Part shown: positions 1 to 5,900 of the stretch, one piece after another
How positions within the stretch are numbered: position 1 is the first letter of the stretch
Layout of the letters: each line of letters starts with the position of its first letter
Origin: DASWRT01 sp036403035
GTDB lineage: Bacteria > Pseudomonadota > Alphaproteobacteria > ATCC43930 > CGMCC-115725
Assembly (NCBI GenBank): GCA_036403035.1
Contig: DASWRT010000147.1
Coordinates: 1-7,068, forward strand
Direction: 5' to 3'
DNA length: 7,068 nt
Position numbers and translations under genes: made by a program
Notes under the pieces: model-generated
The model's database searches: none
The model's input: only the letters and a program-made list of their open reading frames with translations
Told to the model about the DNA's origin: nothing

Positions 1-1417
1 CGCCGGTCCACAGCGTCACCAGCCGCCGATAGGCGCGGCCGGCATCCTCGGGCGCCGCGAGCAGTGCCGCGAGCTTGTGCAGCTTGTCGCCGATCTGCGG
101 CGGGCGGACGCCGGAGGGCAGCAGCGACGCCGCGCGATCCCAACGGGCCGGGGGAACGGCGGCGAGCAGGCCGGCGGCGGCGCGGCGCAGCGGCGCCGGC
201 AGCGCCGCCGCGCGGGCGAGCCGGTAGGCGGCAAGGTGCCGGTTGTAGCCGGCGAAAAGCTCGTCGCCGCCGTCGCCCGAGAGCGCGACCGTGACGTGGC
301 GCCGGGCCATCGCCGAGACGAGGTGGGTCGGGATCTGCGAGGAGTCGGCGAACGGCTCGTCGAACCAGAGCGGCAGGTGCGGGATCGTCGCCAGCGCCTC
401 GGCCGGCCCGACATACAGCTCCTCGTGATCGGTGCCGAGATGGCGGGCGACGGCGCGCGCCGCCGGAGCCTCGTCGTAACCGGCTTCCCGGAAGCCGATC
501 GAGAAGGTCCGGACGGGGCGGCTGCTCTGCGCCTGCATCAGCGCGACGACCGTGGACGAATCGATGCCGCCGGAGAGGAAGGCGCCGAGCGGGACGTCGG
601 CGATCATCCGCCGCCGCACCGCGTCGCGGAGCAGCGAGTCGAGCGCTTCGGCCGCTGCCGCGTCGTCTGGCGCGAGGCGATCGGACAGTCCGCGGGCGGC
701 GACCGCGCGCAGATCCCAGAACCGCCGGATGGTCGGCGCCGCGCCGCGGGCCAGCGCGTCGGCCTGCACCGTCAGGATCGTGCCGGGCTCCAGCTTGGCG
801 ATGCCGCGAAAGATCGAGCGCGGCGCCGGCACGTAGCCGAAGCGCAGGAAGGCGTCGAGCGCGTCCCGGTCGATCTCCGGTGTCCATCCCCGGTGCGCGC
901 GCAGCGCCTTCAGCTCCGAGCCGAACAGCAGCAGCCCGCCGCCGGGCAAGCCCCAGTAGAGCGGCTTGATGCCGAGACGGTCGCGGATGAGGTGGAGCGT
1001 CCTGGTCTCGCGGTCCCAGAGCGCGATCGCGAACATGCCGATCAGCCGCTCGATGGTCCGCTCCAGCCCCCACACCGTCAAGCCTTCGAGGATGACCTCG
1101 GTATCCGACGTGCCGCGGAAGCGGCAGCCGGCCGCCGCCAGTTCGTCGCGCAGTTCCGGGTAGTTGAAGACTTCGCCGTTGTAGGTCAGGACGAAGCGGC
1201 CGTTCGCCGACTGCATCGGCTGCCGACCGGTCGGCGAGAGATCGATGATCGACAGGCGGCGATGGCCGAACGCGATGCCGGACGCCGCATCGGCCCATAT
1301 GCCGCGGTCGTCGGGTCCGCGCAGATGCATCGCGTCCGTCATCGCGCCGACCCGGTCGCGAAGCGTGTCGGCGCCGCTTCGCGCCGGTGCTTCGAGGAAG
1401 CCCGCTATGCCGCACAT
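1..1417 (-). CDS. asnB: Asparagine synthase (glutamine-hydrolysing) family amidotransferase, 3' end outside window
   Basis: The first 472 residues are present and the C-terminus lies beyond base 1. Family members are usually about 600-650 residues, so roughly 150 are missing. The start is fixed by MCGIAGF: Cys2 becomes the N-terminal nucleophile of class II glutamine amidotransferases after Met removal. No strong Shine-Dalgarno site precedes it. The glutaminase domain shows RGPDDRG (33-39), GHRRLSIIDLS (51-61), NGEVFNY (80-86) and GTSDTEV (102-108), then RDRLGIKPLYW (145-155). The synthetase domain has the ATP-pyrophosphatase loop SGGIDSS (282-288) and SGDGGDE (380-386). All key residues are intact. 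The family transfers ammonia from glutamine to an ATP-activated carboxylate, classically aspartate. Homologues in polysaccharide clusters are thought to amidate uronic acids (WbpS-like) or have unknown acceptors. Next to a sulfotransferase and a UDP-glucuronate epimerase, a glycan role is at least as likely as asparagine synthesis. Family is certain; substrate is not. Confidence 0.95.
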   Translation of the reverse strand, partial: MCGIAGFLEAPARSGADTLRDRVGAMTDAMHLRGPDDRGIWADAASGIAFGHRRLSIIDLSPTGRQPMQSANGRFVLTYNGEVFNYPELRDELAAAGCRFRGTSDTEVILEGLTVWGLERTIERLIGMFAIALWDRETRTLHLIRDRLGIKPLYWGLPGGGLLLFGSELKALRAHRGWTPEIDRDALDAFLRFGYVPAPRSIFRGIAKLEPGTILTVQADALARGAAPTIRRFWDLRAVAARGLSDRLAPDDAAAAEALDSLLRDAVRRRMIADVPLGAFLSGGIDSSTVVALMQAQSSRPVRTFSIGFREAGYDEAPAARAVARHLGTDHEELYVGPAEALATIPHLPLWFDEPFADSSQIPTHLVSAMARRHVTVALSGDGGDELFAGYNRHLAAYRLARAAALPAPLRRAAAGLLAAVPPARWDRAASLLPSGVRPPQIGDKLHKLAALLAAPEDAGRAYRRLVTLWTG

Positions 1418-1594
1418 CGGCGGGGTCCCGGGATCGGTCCGACCGCAGCCGGAGCGCTTGGCGCAAAGAGAGAGCGGACGGTGCAGATCATCGGAGCGAA
1501 CGACTAGACCGGCGCCGGGACGGCGTCAATCCAGGACGCGCGGATGCCGCGGCTGAGAGTGCCGCCGACGCCATGCGCCCTCGGCCATTTTTCT

Positions 1595-1624
1595 TTGCCG
1601 GCTTCCGCCGGCCGCCGGTATATC
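1595..1624 (+). promoter_or_regulatory. Possible sigma70-type promoter for the sulfotransferase gene
   Basis: TTGCCG (1595-1600) and TATATC (1619-1624) are separated by 18 bases, each matching four of six consensus positions. They stand in a locally T-rich patch within very GC-rich DNA, about 50 bases upstream of the proposed TTG start. The spacer contains the small palindrome GCCGGC-TTCC-GCCGGC (1597-1612), which overlaps the -35 box and could be an operator or chance. This is a prediction by eye only. The rest of the divergent gap 1418-1675 shows no gene that I can support, and the promoter of the asparagine synthase gene is not evident. Confidence 0.3.
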
Positions 1625-1661
1625 TCCGCGTCCGCGGCGGCGCCGGGGATCGCGTCACATC

Positions 1662-1667
1662 GAGGAG
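1662..1667 (+). promoter_or_regulatory. Shine-Dalgarno site that decides the TTG start
   Basis: GAGGAG sits eight bases upstream of TTG at 1676. It supports that codon as the start instead of the in-frame ATG at 1544, which would add 44 low-complexity residues unlike any sulfotransferase N-terminus. Confidence 0.7.
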
Positions 1668-1675
1668 TTCCACCT

Positions 1676-2506
1676 TTGGGCGGCATCGTCTGGCTCGCCT
1701 CGTATCCGAAATCCGGCAATACGTGGATGCGCGCCTTCCTGCTCAACCTGCTCTACGGGAAGGGCGAGGCGATCGACATCAATAGCCTGTATCAGCACAT
1801 GTTCGGCGACGCCGAGATCTCGGCCTATGAGAAACTTGCGCCCGGGGAAATCTACGACCGACCGACCGTGCAGCGCCTTCGCCCGCTCGTGCATCGCGCG
1901 ATGGCGCGTTCGTCGCCGCGACCGATTTTCGTCAAGACGCACAACGCGCTGATGGAGGACGAAGGGCATCCGCTCGTCGCGATGGACGCCACCATTGCGG
2001 CGATCTATATCGTGCGCAACCCGCTCGACGTGGTGATCTCCTACAGCCACCACAACGCGGTGTCGATCGATGCCGCGATCGAGAGCATGGGCCGCCGCGG
2101 CTCGACGACGCTGGGCGACGCCACGCACGTCTACGAGGTCTATGGGTCCTGGTCCGAGAACGTCCTGTCCTGGACGCAGCGTCAGCACCCCGGCCTGCAC
2201 GTCGTGCGCTACGAGGACATGCTGAAGGCGCCGACCCGATCCTTCGGCGGCGTCGTCAAGTTCCTCGGCCTCGACGTGCCGCGGGCGCATGTCGAGAAGG
2301 CGATCAAGCTCAGCTCGTTCAAGGTGCTGAAGGAGCAGGAGCGCCGCCACGGCTTCGTCGAGCGTCCGGCGCACGCCGCCGCGTTCTTCCGCGAGGGCAA
2401 GGCCGGGCAGTGGCGGACCGTGCTGACCCGCGAGCAGGTCGCCGCGATCGTCTCCGCCCACCGCGAGCAGATGACCCGCTTCGGGTACGTGCCCGAGGGC
2501 TATTAG
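1676..2506 (+). CDS. PAPS-dependent sulfotransferase, likely acting on a surface glycan
   Basis: The product is 276 residues and begins (M)GGIVWLASYPKSGNTW. This places the 5'-phosphosulfate-binding loop YPKSGNTW at 10-17, as usual for cytosolic-fold sulfotransferases, so the TTG start is preferred. KTHN (87-90) supplies the conserved Lys and the catalytic-base His89. VRNPLDVVISYSHH (113-126) is the 3'-phosphate-binding motif, with Arg114 and Ser122 at the canonical eight-residue spacing. REGKAGQW (239-246) is the C-terminal PAPS motif, usually RKGxxGxW. No signal peptide or membrane helix is seen, so it should act in the cytoplasm on a carbohydrate or lipid-linked precursor. It transfers sulfate from PAPS to a hydroxyl or amine. 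The acceptor cannot be read from sequence, but flanking polysaccharide genes point to a lipopolysaccharide, capsule or exopolysaccharide unit. No PAPS-synthesis genes are in the window. It is divergent from the asparagine synthase and convergent with the next gene. Confidence 0.9.
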   Translation: MGGIVWLASYPKSGNTWMRAFLLNLLYGKGEAIDINSLYQHMFGDAEISAYEKLAPGEIYDRPTVQRLRPLVHRAMARSSPRPIFVKTHNALMEDEGHPLVAMDATIAAIYIVRNPLDVVISYSHHNAVSIDAAIESMGRRGSTTLGDATHVYEVYGSWSENVLSWTQRQHPGLHVVRYEDMLKAPTRSFGGVVKFLGLDVPRAHVEKAIKLSSFKVLKEQERRHGFVERPAHAAAFFREGKAGQWRTVLTREQVAAIVSAHREQMTRFGYVPEGY

Positions 2507-2526
2507 GGTTCGGGAAGAAATGGCCT

Positions 2527-2635
2527 CCCTTTACCGCAAAGGGTGCCGGTAAGACGCGGGGGATCGCAGAGCAGTCGACTGCGCGCCTGCGGCGCGCGGG
2601 CCCTTGATACGGCTTTCCAGAAATGGAAAGGGCCG
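2527..2635. terminator. Cluster of hairpins between convergent genes, possible bidirectional terminator
   Basis: Three perfect or near-perfect inverted repeats lie in this convergent gap. The first is CCCTTT-ACCGC-AAAGGG at 2527-2543. The second is GCGCGCC-TGC-GGCGCGC at 2581-2597. The third, at 2610-2635, is a nine-pair stem (CGGC TTTCC / GGAAA GCCG) with a two-base bulge and a six-base loop, directly after the stop codon of the minus-strand gene. None is followed by a clear U-run on either strand, so they may stop transcription by another route, protect the 3' end, or be coincidental in GC-rich DNA. Confidence 0.4.
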
Positions 2636-3667
2636 CTATCGGGACGATCGGAACCAAGCCGCCGCCTGCCGCAAGCCCTCGTCGACGGTGAGCGGCGGCG
2701 TCCAGGCGAAGGTCTCGCGGAAGCGCGAATCGTCGATCTGAAGGGAGCCCAGCAGCCGCTCCGCCATCCCGCCCCGGCCGAGCGCGCGGAGCGCCGCGGC
2801 CAGGATCGCGGGCGGCACCGGGACGAGCCGCGCCGGGCGGCCGAGCGCCGCGGCGAGCCGGCGCAGCAGCGCCGCGGTCGAGAGATCCTCGCCGTCGCGG
2901 AGCAGGTACCCGCCGAAGCCCGGCGGATCGGCGGTGTCGAGCACGCGGCGGATCGCGTCGGCGAGGTTGCCGACGGCGAGCAGGCTGCGCCGGTTGTCCT
3001 CGACGCCGCCTAGGGGGAGCGGGATGCCGCGCCCGGCGAGCCGGATCAGCGACAGGAAGTTGCCGCGCACAGCCGGCCCGTAGATCAGCGGCGGGCGGAG
3101 CACGGTGATGGACATGCCGGCGGTCTCGCCGGCCAGTCGGGCGAGCGCGGTCTCCGCCGCCAGCTTCGAGCGCGCATAGGCGTCCTCGGGCATCGGCGGG
3201 TCGTCCTCGCGGAACGGACGGCCGGGCGCGGTGCGCTCGCCGTTCACCTTCACGCTGCTGAGATAGACGAAGCGGGACACCCCGGCGCGGGCGGCCTCGA
3301 CCGCGAGGCGTGCGGTCGCCTCGGCGTTGGCGCGGTTGAAGGCGGCGTCCGGATCGGGATCGGCCTCCCGCATCACGTGGACGCGCGCCGCGAGATGGAC
3401 GACGGCATCGACCGGGGCCGCCCCGCCGCCGCCGTCCGGGGGATGCAGCGCCGCCGGCCAGTCCGTCTCCGGCCCGAACTCGCCGAGCACGACAGTTCTT
3501 GCCGGCGCAGCGAGCGATGCGCCTGCCTCCGGGGGGCGGCGGAGCGCGGCGGTGACGTCCCACCCCGATTCGTGCAGCACGGGGAGCAGCGCGCGGCCGA
3601 CGAACCCGGTCGCCCCGGTGACGAGGACGCGCCGACGCCGCGGCTCTCCCGCGCGGGTCATCGCCAT
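2636..3667 (-). CDS. NAD-dependent epimerase/dehydratase (extended SDR), WbpV/WreQ-like nucleotide-sugar enzyme
   Basis: The product is 343 residues from ATG 3667, chosen because GAGA (3675-3678 on this strand) lies seven bases upstream. An in-frame GTG at 3673 has no room for a ribosome site. The Rossmann glycine motif GATGFVG is at 18-24, HLAARVHVM at 91-99, SSVKVNG at 137-143, and the catalytic YxxxK pair is Tyr164/Lys168. A PPLIYGP block, an NRRSLLAVGNLADAI block and a C-terminal WTPPLTVDEGL block follow. This combination resembles the WbpV/WreQ branch of O-antigen enzymes. WreQ of Rhizobium etli reduces the 4-keto-6-deoxy intermediate to UDP-QuiNAc, and other relatives are annotated UDP-glucose or UDP-GlcNAc 4-epimerase. 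The matching WbpM-type dehydratase and the initiating glycosyl-1-phosphate transferase are not in this window. A Gly-rich loop (about 75-85) looks like a lineage-specific insertion. The enzyme should be cytoplasmic. Fold and cofactor class are clear; the reaction is inferred. Confidence 0.88.
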   Translation of the reverse strand: MAMTRAGEPRRRRVLVTGATGFVGRALLPVLHESGWDVTAALRRPPEAGASLAAPARTVVLGEFGPETDWPAALHPPDGGGGAAPVDAVVHLAARVHVMREADPDPDAAFNRANAEATARLAVEAARAGVSRFVYLSSVKVNGERTAPGRPFREDDPPMPEDAYARSKLAAETALARLAGETAGMSITVLRPPLIYGPAVRGNFLSLIRLAGRGIPLPLGGVEDNRRSLLAVGNLADAIRRVLDTADPPGFGGYLLRDGEDLSTAALLRRLAAALGRPARLVPVPPAILAAALRALGRGGMAERLLGSLQIDDSRFRETFAWTPPLTVDEGLRQAAAWFRSSR

Positions 3668-3747
3668 CGGCACGTCTCGACGGCCGCGCCGGGAGCCGCG
3701 ACCCGTCGCGCTTCCTGATTGCGGCCGGTCTCTGGTATGAAGCCGGC
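3668..3747. promoter_or_regulatory. Divergent intergenic region between two nucleotide-sugar genes
   Basis: This 80-base gap separates the starts of the minus-strand SDR gene and the plus-strand UDP-glucuronate epimerase gene, so both promoters must be here or inside the neighbouring coding ends. I see no convincing -35/-10 pair. The plus-strand gene has only a weak GAAG (3739-3742) five bases before its ATG. The minus-strand gene has GAGA with a seven-base spacer. Confidence 0.4.
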
Positions 3748-4731
3748 ATGACCGTTCTCGTCACCGGCGTCGCCGGCTTTATCGGATACCACGTCGCCGG
3801 TGCCCTGCTGTCGCGGGGCGAGCGCGTCATCGGCGTCGACAACCTCTCGCCCTATTACGATGTCCGCCTCAAGGAGGCGCGGCTGGCGCGGCTCGGCGCT
3901 CAGCAGGGCTTCTCCTTCCACCGGCTCGACATCGCCGACCGCGAGGCCGTGGAGGCGCTGACCGCCGCCCATCCGGAGATCGACCGCGTCGTCCACCTCG
4001 CCGCGCAGGCCGGCGTCCGCTATTCGCTGGAGAACCCGTACAGCTACGTCACCGCCAACGTGATGGGGCAGGTGACGATGCTGGAGGCGGCGCGGCGGCT
4101 GAAGGGGCTCCGGTCGTTCGTCTACGCCAGCTCCTCCTCGGTCTACGGCGCCAACAGCAAGCTTCCGTTCAGCGTCGACGACCCGGTCGACCAGCCGGTC
4201 TCGCTCTACGCGGCGTCGAAGCGGTCCTGCGAGCTGATCGGGCACACCTACGCCCACCTGTACGGCATTCCGGGCACCGGGCTGCGCTTCTTCACGGTCT
4301 ACGGGCCGTGGGGACGCCCGGACATGGCGGCGTACCTGTTCTGCGACGCGATCGTCGCCGGCCGTCCGATCAAGGTGTTCAACCACGGCGAGATGTCCCG
4401 CGACTTCACCTATATCGACGACATCGTCGCCGGCACGGTCGCCGCGCTCGACCGGCCGCCGCCGGCCGACATGACGGTGCGGCACCGGGTCTACAATCTC
4501 GGCAACAACCGGCCGGAGCGGCTGCTCGACTTCATCGCGATCATCGAGCGCGAACTCGGGCGCACGGCGGTCAAGGAGCTGCTGCCGATACAGCCGGGCG
4601 ACGTGCCGTCGACCTATGCCGACATCGAAGCGTCGCGCCGCGACCTCGGCTTTTCGCCGAGCACGCCGCTCGCCGACGGGCTGCGGCGCTTCACCGACTG
4701 GTACAAGTCGTATCACGGCATCGAGGGCTAG
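3748..4731 (+). CDS. lpsL: UDP-glucuronate 4-epimerase (LpsL type)
   Basis: This is a full-length 327-residue extended SDR that interconverts UDP-glucuronate and UDP-galacturonate in the cytoplasm (EC 5.1.3.6). The NAD-binding glycine motif GVAGFIG is at 7-13, and the adenine-ribose-binding acid lies in GVDNLSPYYD (Asp31). HLAAQAGVRYS (83-93) follows, then SSSSVYG (128-134) with the catalytic serine, and Tyr154/Lys158 of YxxxK. GANSKLPFS (134-142) and TGLRFFTVYGPWGRPDMA (177-194) are the segments that mark glucuronate epimerases as opposed to GalE. SRDFTYIDDI is also present. UDP-galacturonate feeds lipopolysaccharide core, O-antigen, capsule or exopolysaccharide, and alphaproteobacteria often put galacturonate in lipid A or core. 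The ATG start directly precedes the glycine motif, so it is secure, although the ribosome site is weak. No frameshift or missing residue is seen. The substrate call is strong from motifs; the polymer served is unknown. Confidence 0.93.
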   Translation: MTVLVTGVAGFIGYHVAGALLSRGERVIGVDNLSPYYDVRLKEARLARLGAQQGFSFHRLDIADREAVEALTAAHPEIDRVVHLAAQAGVRYSLENPYSYVTANVMGQVTMLEAARRLKGLRSFVYASSSSVYGANSKLPFSVDDPVDQPVSLYAASKRSCELIGHTYAHLYGIPGTGLRFFTVYGPWGRPDMAAYLFCDAIVAGRPIKVFNHGEMSRDFTYIDDIVAGTVAALDRPPPADMTVRHRVYNLGNNRPERLLDFIAIIERELGRTAVKELLPIQPGDVPSTYADIEASRRDLGFSPSTPLADGLRRFTDWYKSYHGIEG

Positions 4732-4775
4732 CGCCGGTTCGGGCACCGCGCCGGGTCCTCCCACGGCAACCCACT

Positions 4776-4811
4776 CCCTCTCCCGCTTGCGGGAGAGGGT
4801 CGGGGTGAGGG
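4776..4811 (+). repeat. REP-like palindromic repeat, copy 1
   Basis: A perfect 11-base inverted repeat, CCCTCTCCCGC then TT then GCGGGAGAGGG (4776-4799), is followed by the tail TCGGGGTGAGGG. The same unit occurs in inverse orientation at 4862-4897 with 34 of 36 bases identical. Similar CCCTCTCCCGC-type palindromes are dispersed in many GC-rich proteobacterial genomes. It lies 44 bases after the epimerase stop codon, the usual extragenic position for such elements. Confidence 0.85.
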
Positions 4812-4828
4812 CCGACCTATGGCAAGCG

Positions 4829-4845
4829 TCAGCGTATAATGCTGA
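4829..4845. repeat. Small inverted repeat in the spacer between the REP-like copies
   Basis: TCAGC (4829-4833) and GCTGA (4841-4845) flank GTATAAT in the AT-richer spacer (4812-4861). The stem is only five pairs. The TATAAT resembles a -10 box, but no -35 box sits at a suitable distance. Confidence 0.35.
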
Positions 4846-4848
4846 AGT

Positions 4849-4897
4849 AAAAGAAAAACTCCCCTCACCCTGTCCCTCTCCCGCAAGCGGGAGAGGG
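4849..4897 (-). terminator. Possible terminator of the psd-pssA transcript formed by REP-like copy 2 and a U-rich tail
   Basis: Read on the minus strand, the 11-pair hairpin at 4874-4897 is followed after about 15 bases by TTTTTCTTTT (4858-4849). The gap is longer than in a classical intrinsic terminator, so the call is weak. It is the only U-rich stretch downstream of pssA in the window. Confidence 0.3.
4862..4897 (-). repeat. REP-like palindromic repeat, copy 2 (inverted)
   Basis: This is the inverse copy of the unit at 4776-4811, with the hairpin arms at 4874-4884 and 4887-4897 around AA. Its GTGAGGG-type tail faces the tail of copy 1 across a 50-base spacer. The pair therefore has the head-to-head layout of a bacterial interspersed mosaic element. 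The two 36-base units could also pair with each other as one long stem. Confidence 0.85.
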
Positions 4898-4983
4898 AAC
4901 CCGCGGAGACCGGGTCGCGTATTTTCCGATCCGACCGGAATCGGCACGAAAGCGCCCATCTCACGCGACGCTGATATCCGCGC

Positions 4984-5862
4984 TTATACGATGCGCGGCC
5001 GTCGCGGCGCGGCGTCGTCCGCGGCGGTGGGCGTTGCCGGAACCGGTTGGCTCGCAGGCGATCCGGCTGCTCCGCCGCCAGCGGCTTCGTGCGCCTGCTT
5101 CAGCCGGTAATAATTGCGCACGGTCAGCGGGATCGAGCCGAGATAGGCGAGGCCCACCAGCGTCAGCGTCGGCCACGGCGCCGAACTCAGCAGCGCGACC
5201 GCGATGGCGATGCCGATCAGCACCGGCAGGATCTGGTCGGGGCGGATGCGCACCCGCTTCAACGACAATGTCGGAACGCGGCTCGCCATCAGCGCGCCGA
5301 CCGCCGCGAGCACGATCGTGTTCAGCGTCGCCGAGCGGAACACCGTGTCGCCCCACTCGAAGCTCATGAACATCGGCAGGATGACCAGCGCGGCGCCGGC
5401 GGGCGCCGGCACGCCGCTGAAGAAATTGTAGGCGTAGGACGGCAGCTCGACGTCGAGCTGCGTGTTGAAGCGGGCGAGGCGGAGCGCGCAGCAGATCGCG
5501 TAGAACACGGCGACCGCCCAGCCCAGGCTGCCGAGCGTCGCGGTGGCCCAGAGATAGACGACGATCGCCGGCGCGACGCCGAAATCGATGAAGTCGGCGA
5601 GCGAGTCGAGCTGCGCGCCGAACGACGACGTGCTCTTCAGCAGCCGCGCGATGCGCCCGTCGAGCCCGTCCAGGATGCCGGCGACGATGATCGCGATCAC
5701 CGCCGATTCGTACTTGCCCGTGATGGCGAGGCGGATCGCCGTCATGCCGGCGCAGAGCGCCAGCAGCGTCAGCACGTTCGGAATCATGCGGTTCGGCGAC
5801 AGGCCGGAGATCCGCCTGACACGGAGCCTCCGCTGGTGAAGAGCGCGCCGCGATCCGAACAT
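4984..5862 (-). CDS. pssA: CDP-diacylglycerol-serine O-phosphatidyltransferase (phosphatidylserine synthase, type II)
   Basis: This 292-residue integral inner-membrane enzyme joins serine to CDP-diacylglycerol, making phosphatidylserine and CMP. The CDP-alcohol phosphatidyltransferase signature is complete: Asp65, Asp68-Gly69, Ala72-Arg73, Gly82, Asp86 and Asp90 at the consensus spacing. These acids bind the metal and the CDP group. IPNVLTLLALCAGM (27-40) and CALRLARFN (125-133) are also typical of PssA, as is FFSGVPAPAGA (147-157). Several hydrophobic segments follow (about 28-47, 51-64, 95-127, 151-170 and 205-250). The N-terminus is Arg-rich. The last 38 residues are an Ala/Pro/Gly-rich tail, probably disordered and cytoplasmic. 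The start is firm: AAGGAGGAGG lies just upstream with an eight-base spacer. It follows psd by 38 bases on the same strand, so the two consecutive steps to phosphatidylethanolamine are probably co-transcribed. Confidence 0.95.
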   Translation of the reverse strand: MFGSRRALHQRRLRVRRISGLSPNRMIPNVLTLLALCAGMTAIRLAITGKYESAVIAIIVAGILDGLDGRIARLLKSTSSFGAQLDSLADFIDFGVAPAIVVYLWATATLGSLGWAVAVFYAICCALRLARFNTQLDVELPSYAYNFFSGVPAPAGAALVILPMFMSFEWGDTVFRSATLNTIVLAAVGALMASRVPTLSLKRVRIRPDQILPVLIGIAIAVALLSSAPWPTLTLVGLAYLGSIPLTVRNYYRLKQAHEAAGGGAAGSPASQPVPATPTAADDAAPRRPRIV

Positions 5863-5870
5863 GACCTTCG

Positions 5871-5880
5871 CCTCCTCCTT
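5871..5880 (-). promoter_or_regulatory. Strong Shine-Dalgarno site of pssA
   Basis: AAGGAGGAGG reads on the minus strand and ends eight bases before ATG 5862. It is the best ribosome site in the window and fixes the pssA start in the short gap after psd. Confidence 0.8.
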
Positions 5881-5900
5881 TCAGGCGCCTGTCGCCTGCG

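Noticed and set aside
77..1507. Long open frame on the plus strand (476 codons)
   Set aside because: It lies opposite the asparagine-synthase gene, is Arg/Ala/Asp-rich without any recognisable motif, and is a GC-rich antisense shadow.
1544..1675. 44-residue N-terminal extension of the sulfotransferase from ATG 1544
   Set aside because: The extension is low-complexity, has no family counterpart, and the TTG at 1676 has a well-spaced GAGGAG site.
3737..3751. Four-codon leader frame ATG AAG CCG GCA TGA whose stop overlaps the epimerase ATG
   Set aside because: An attractive translational-coupling layout, but it has no ribosome site of its own and such short frames are common by chance.
2319..3842. 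507-codon minus-strand open frame spanning the SDR gene
   Set aside because: It is an out-of-frame shadow of the SDR gene dominated by Arg, Ala and Pro, and it also overlaps the ends of both neighbours.
4835..4840. TATAAT as a promoter -10 box in the REP spacer
   Set aside because: No -35-like box lies 16-19 bases upstream and no gene begins downstream on the plus strand before the convergent pssA.
4776..4897. CRISPR array or insertion-sequence ends
   Set aside because: There are only two units, in inverse not direct orientation, with a single spacer, no target duplication seen and no transposase between them.
3658..4959. 433-codon minus-strand open frame opposite the UDP-glucuronate epimerase
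   Set aside because: It has no family motif and is antisense to a complete conserved gene. Its N-terminal part is only translated REP-like repeat.
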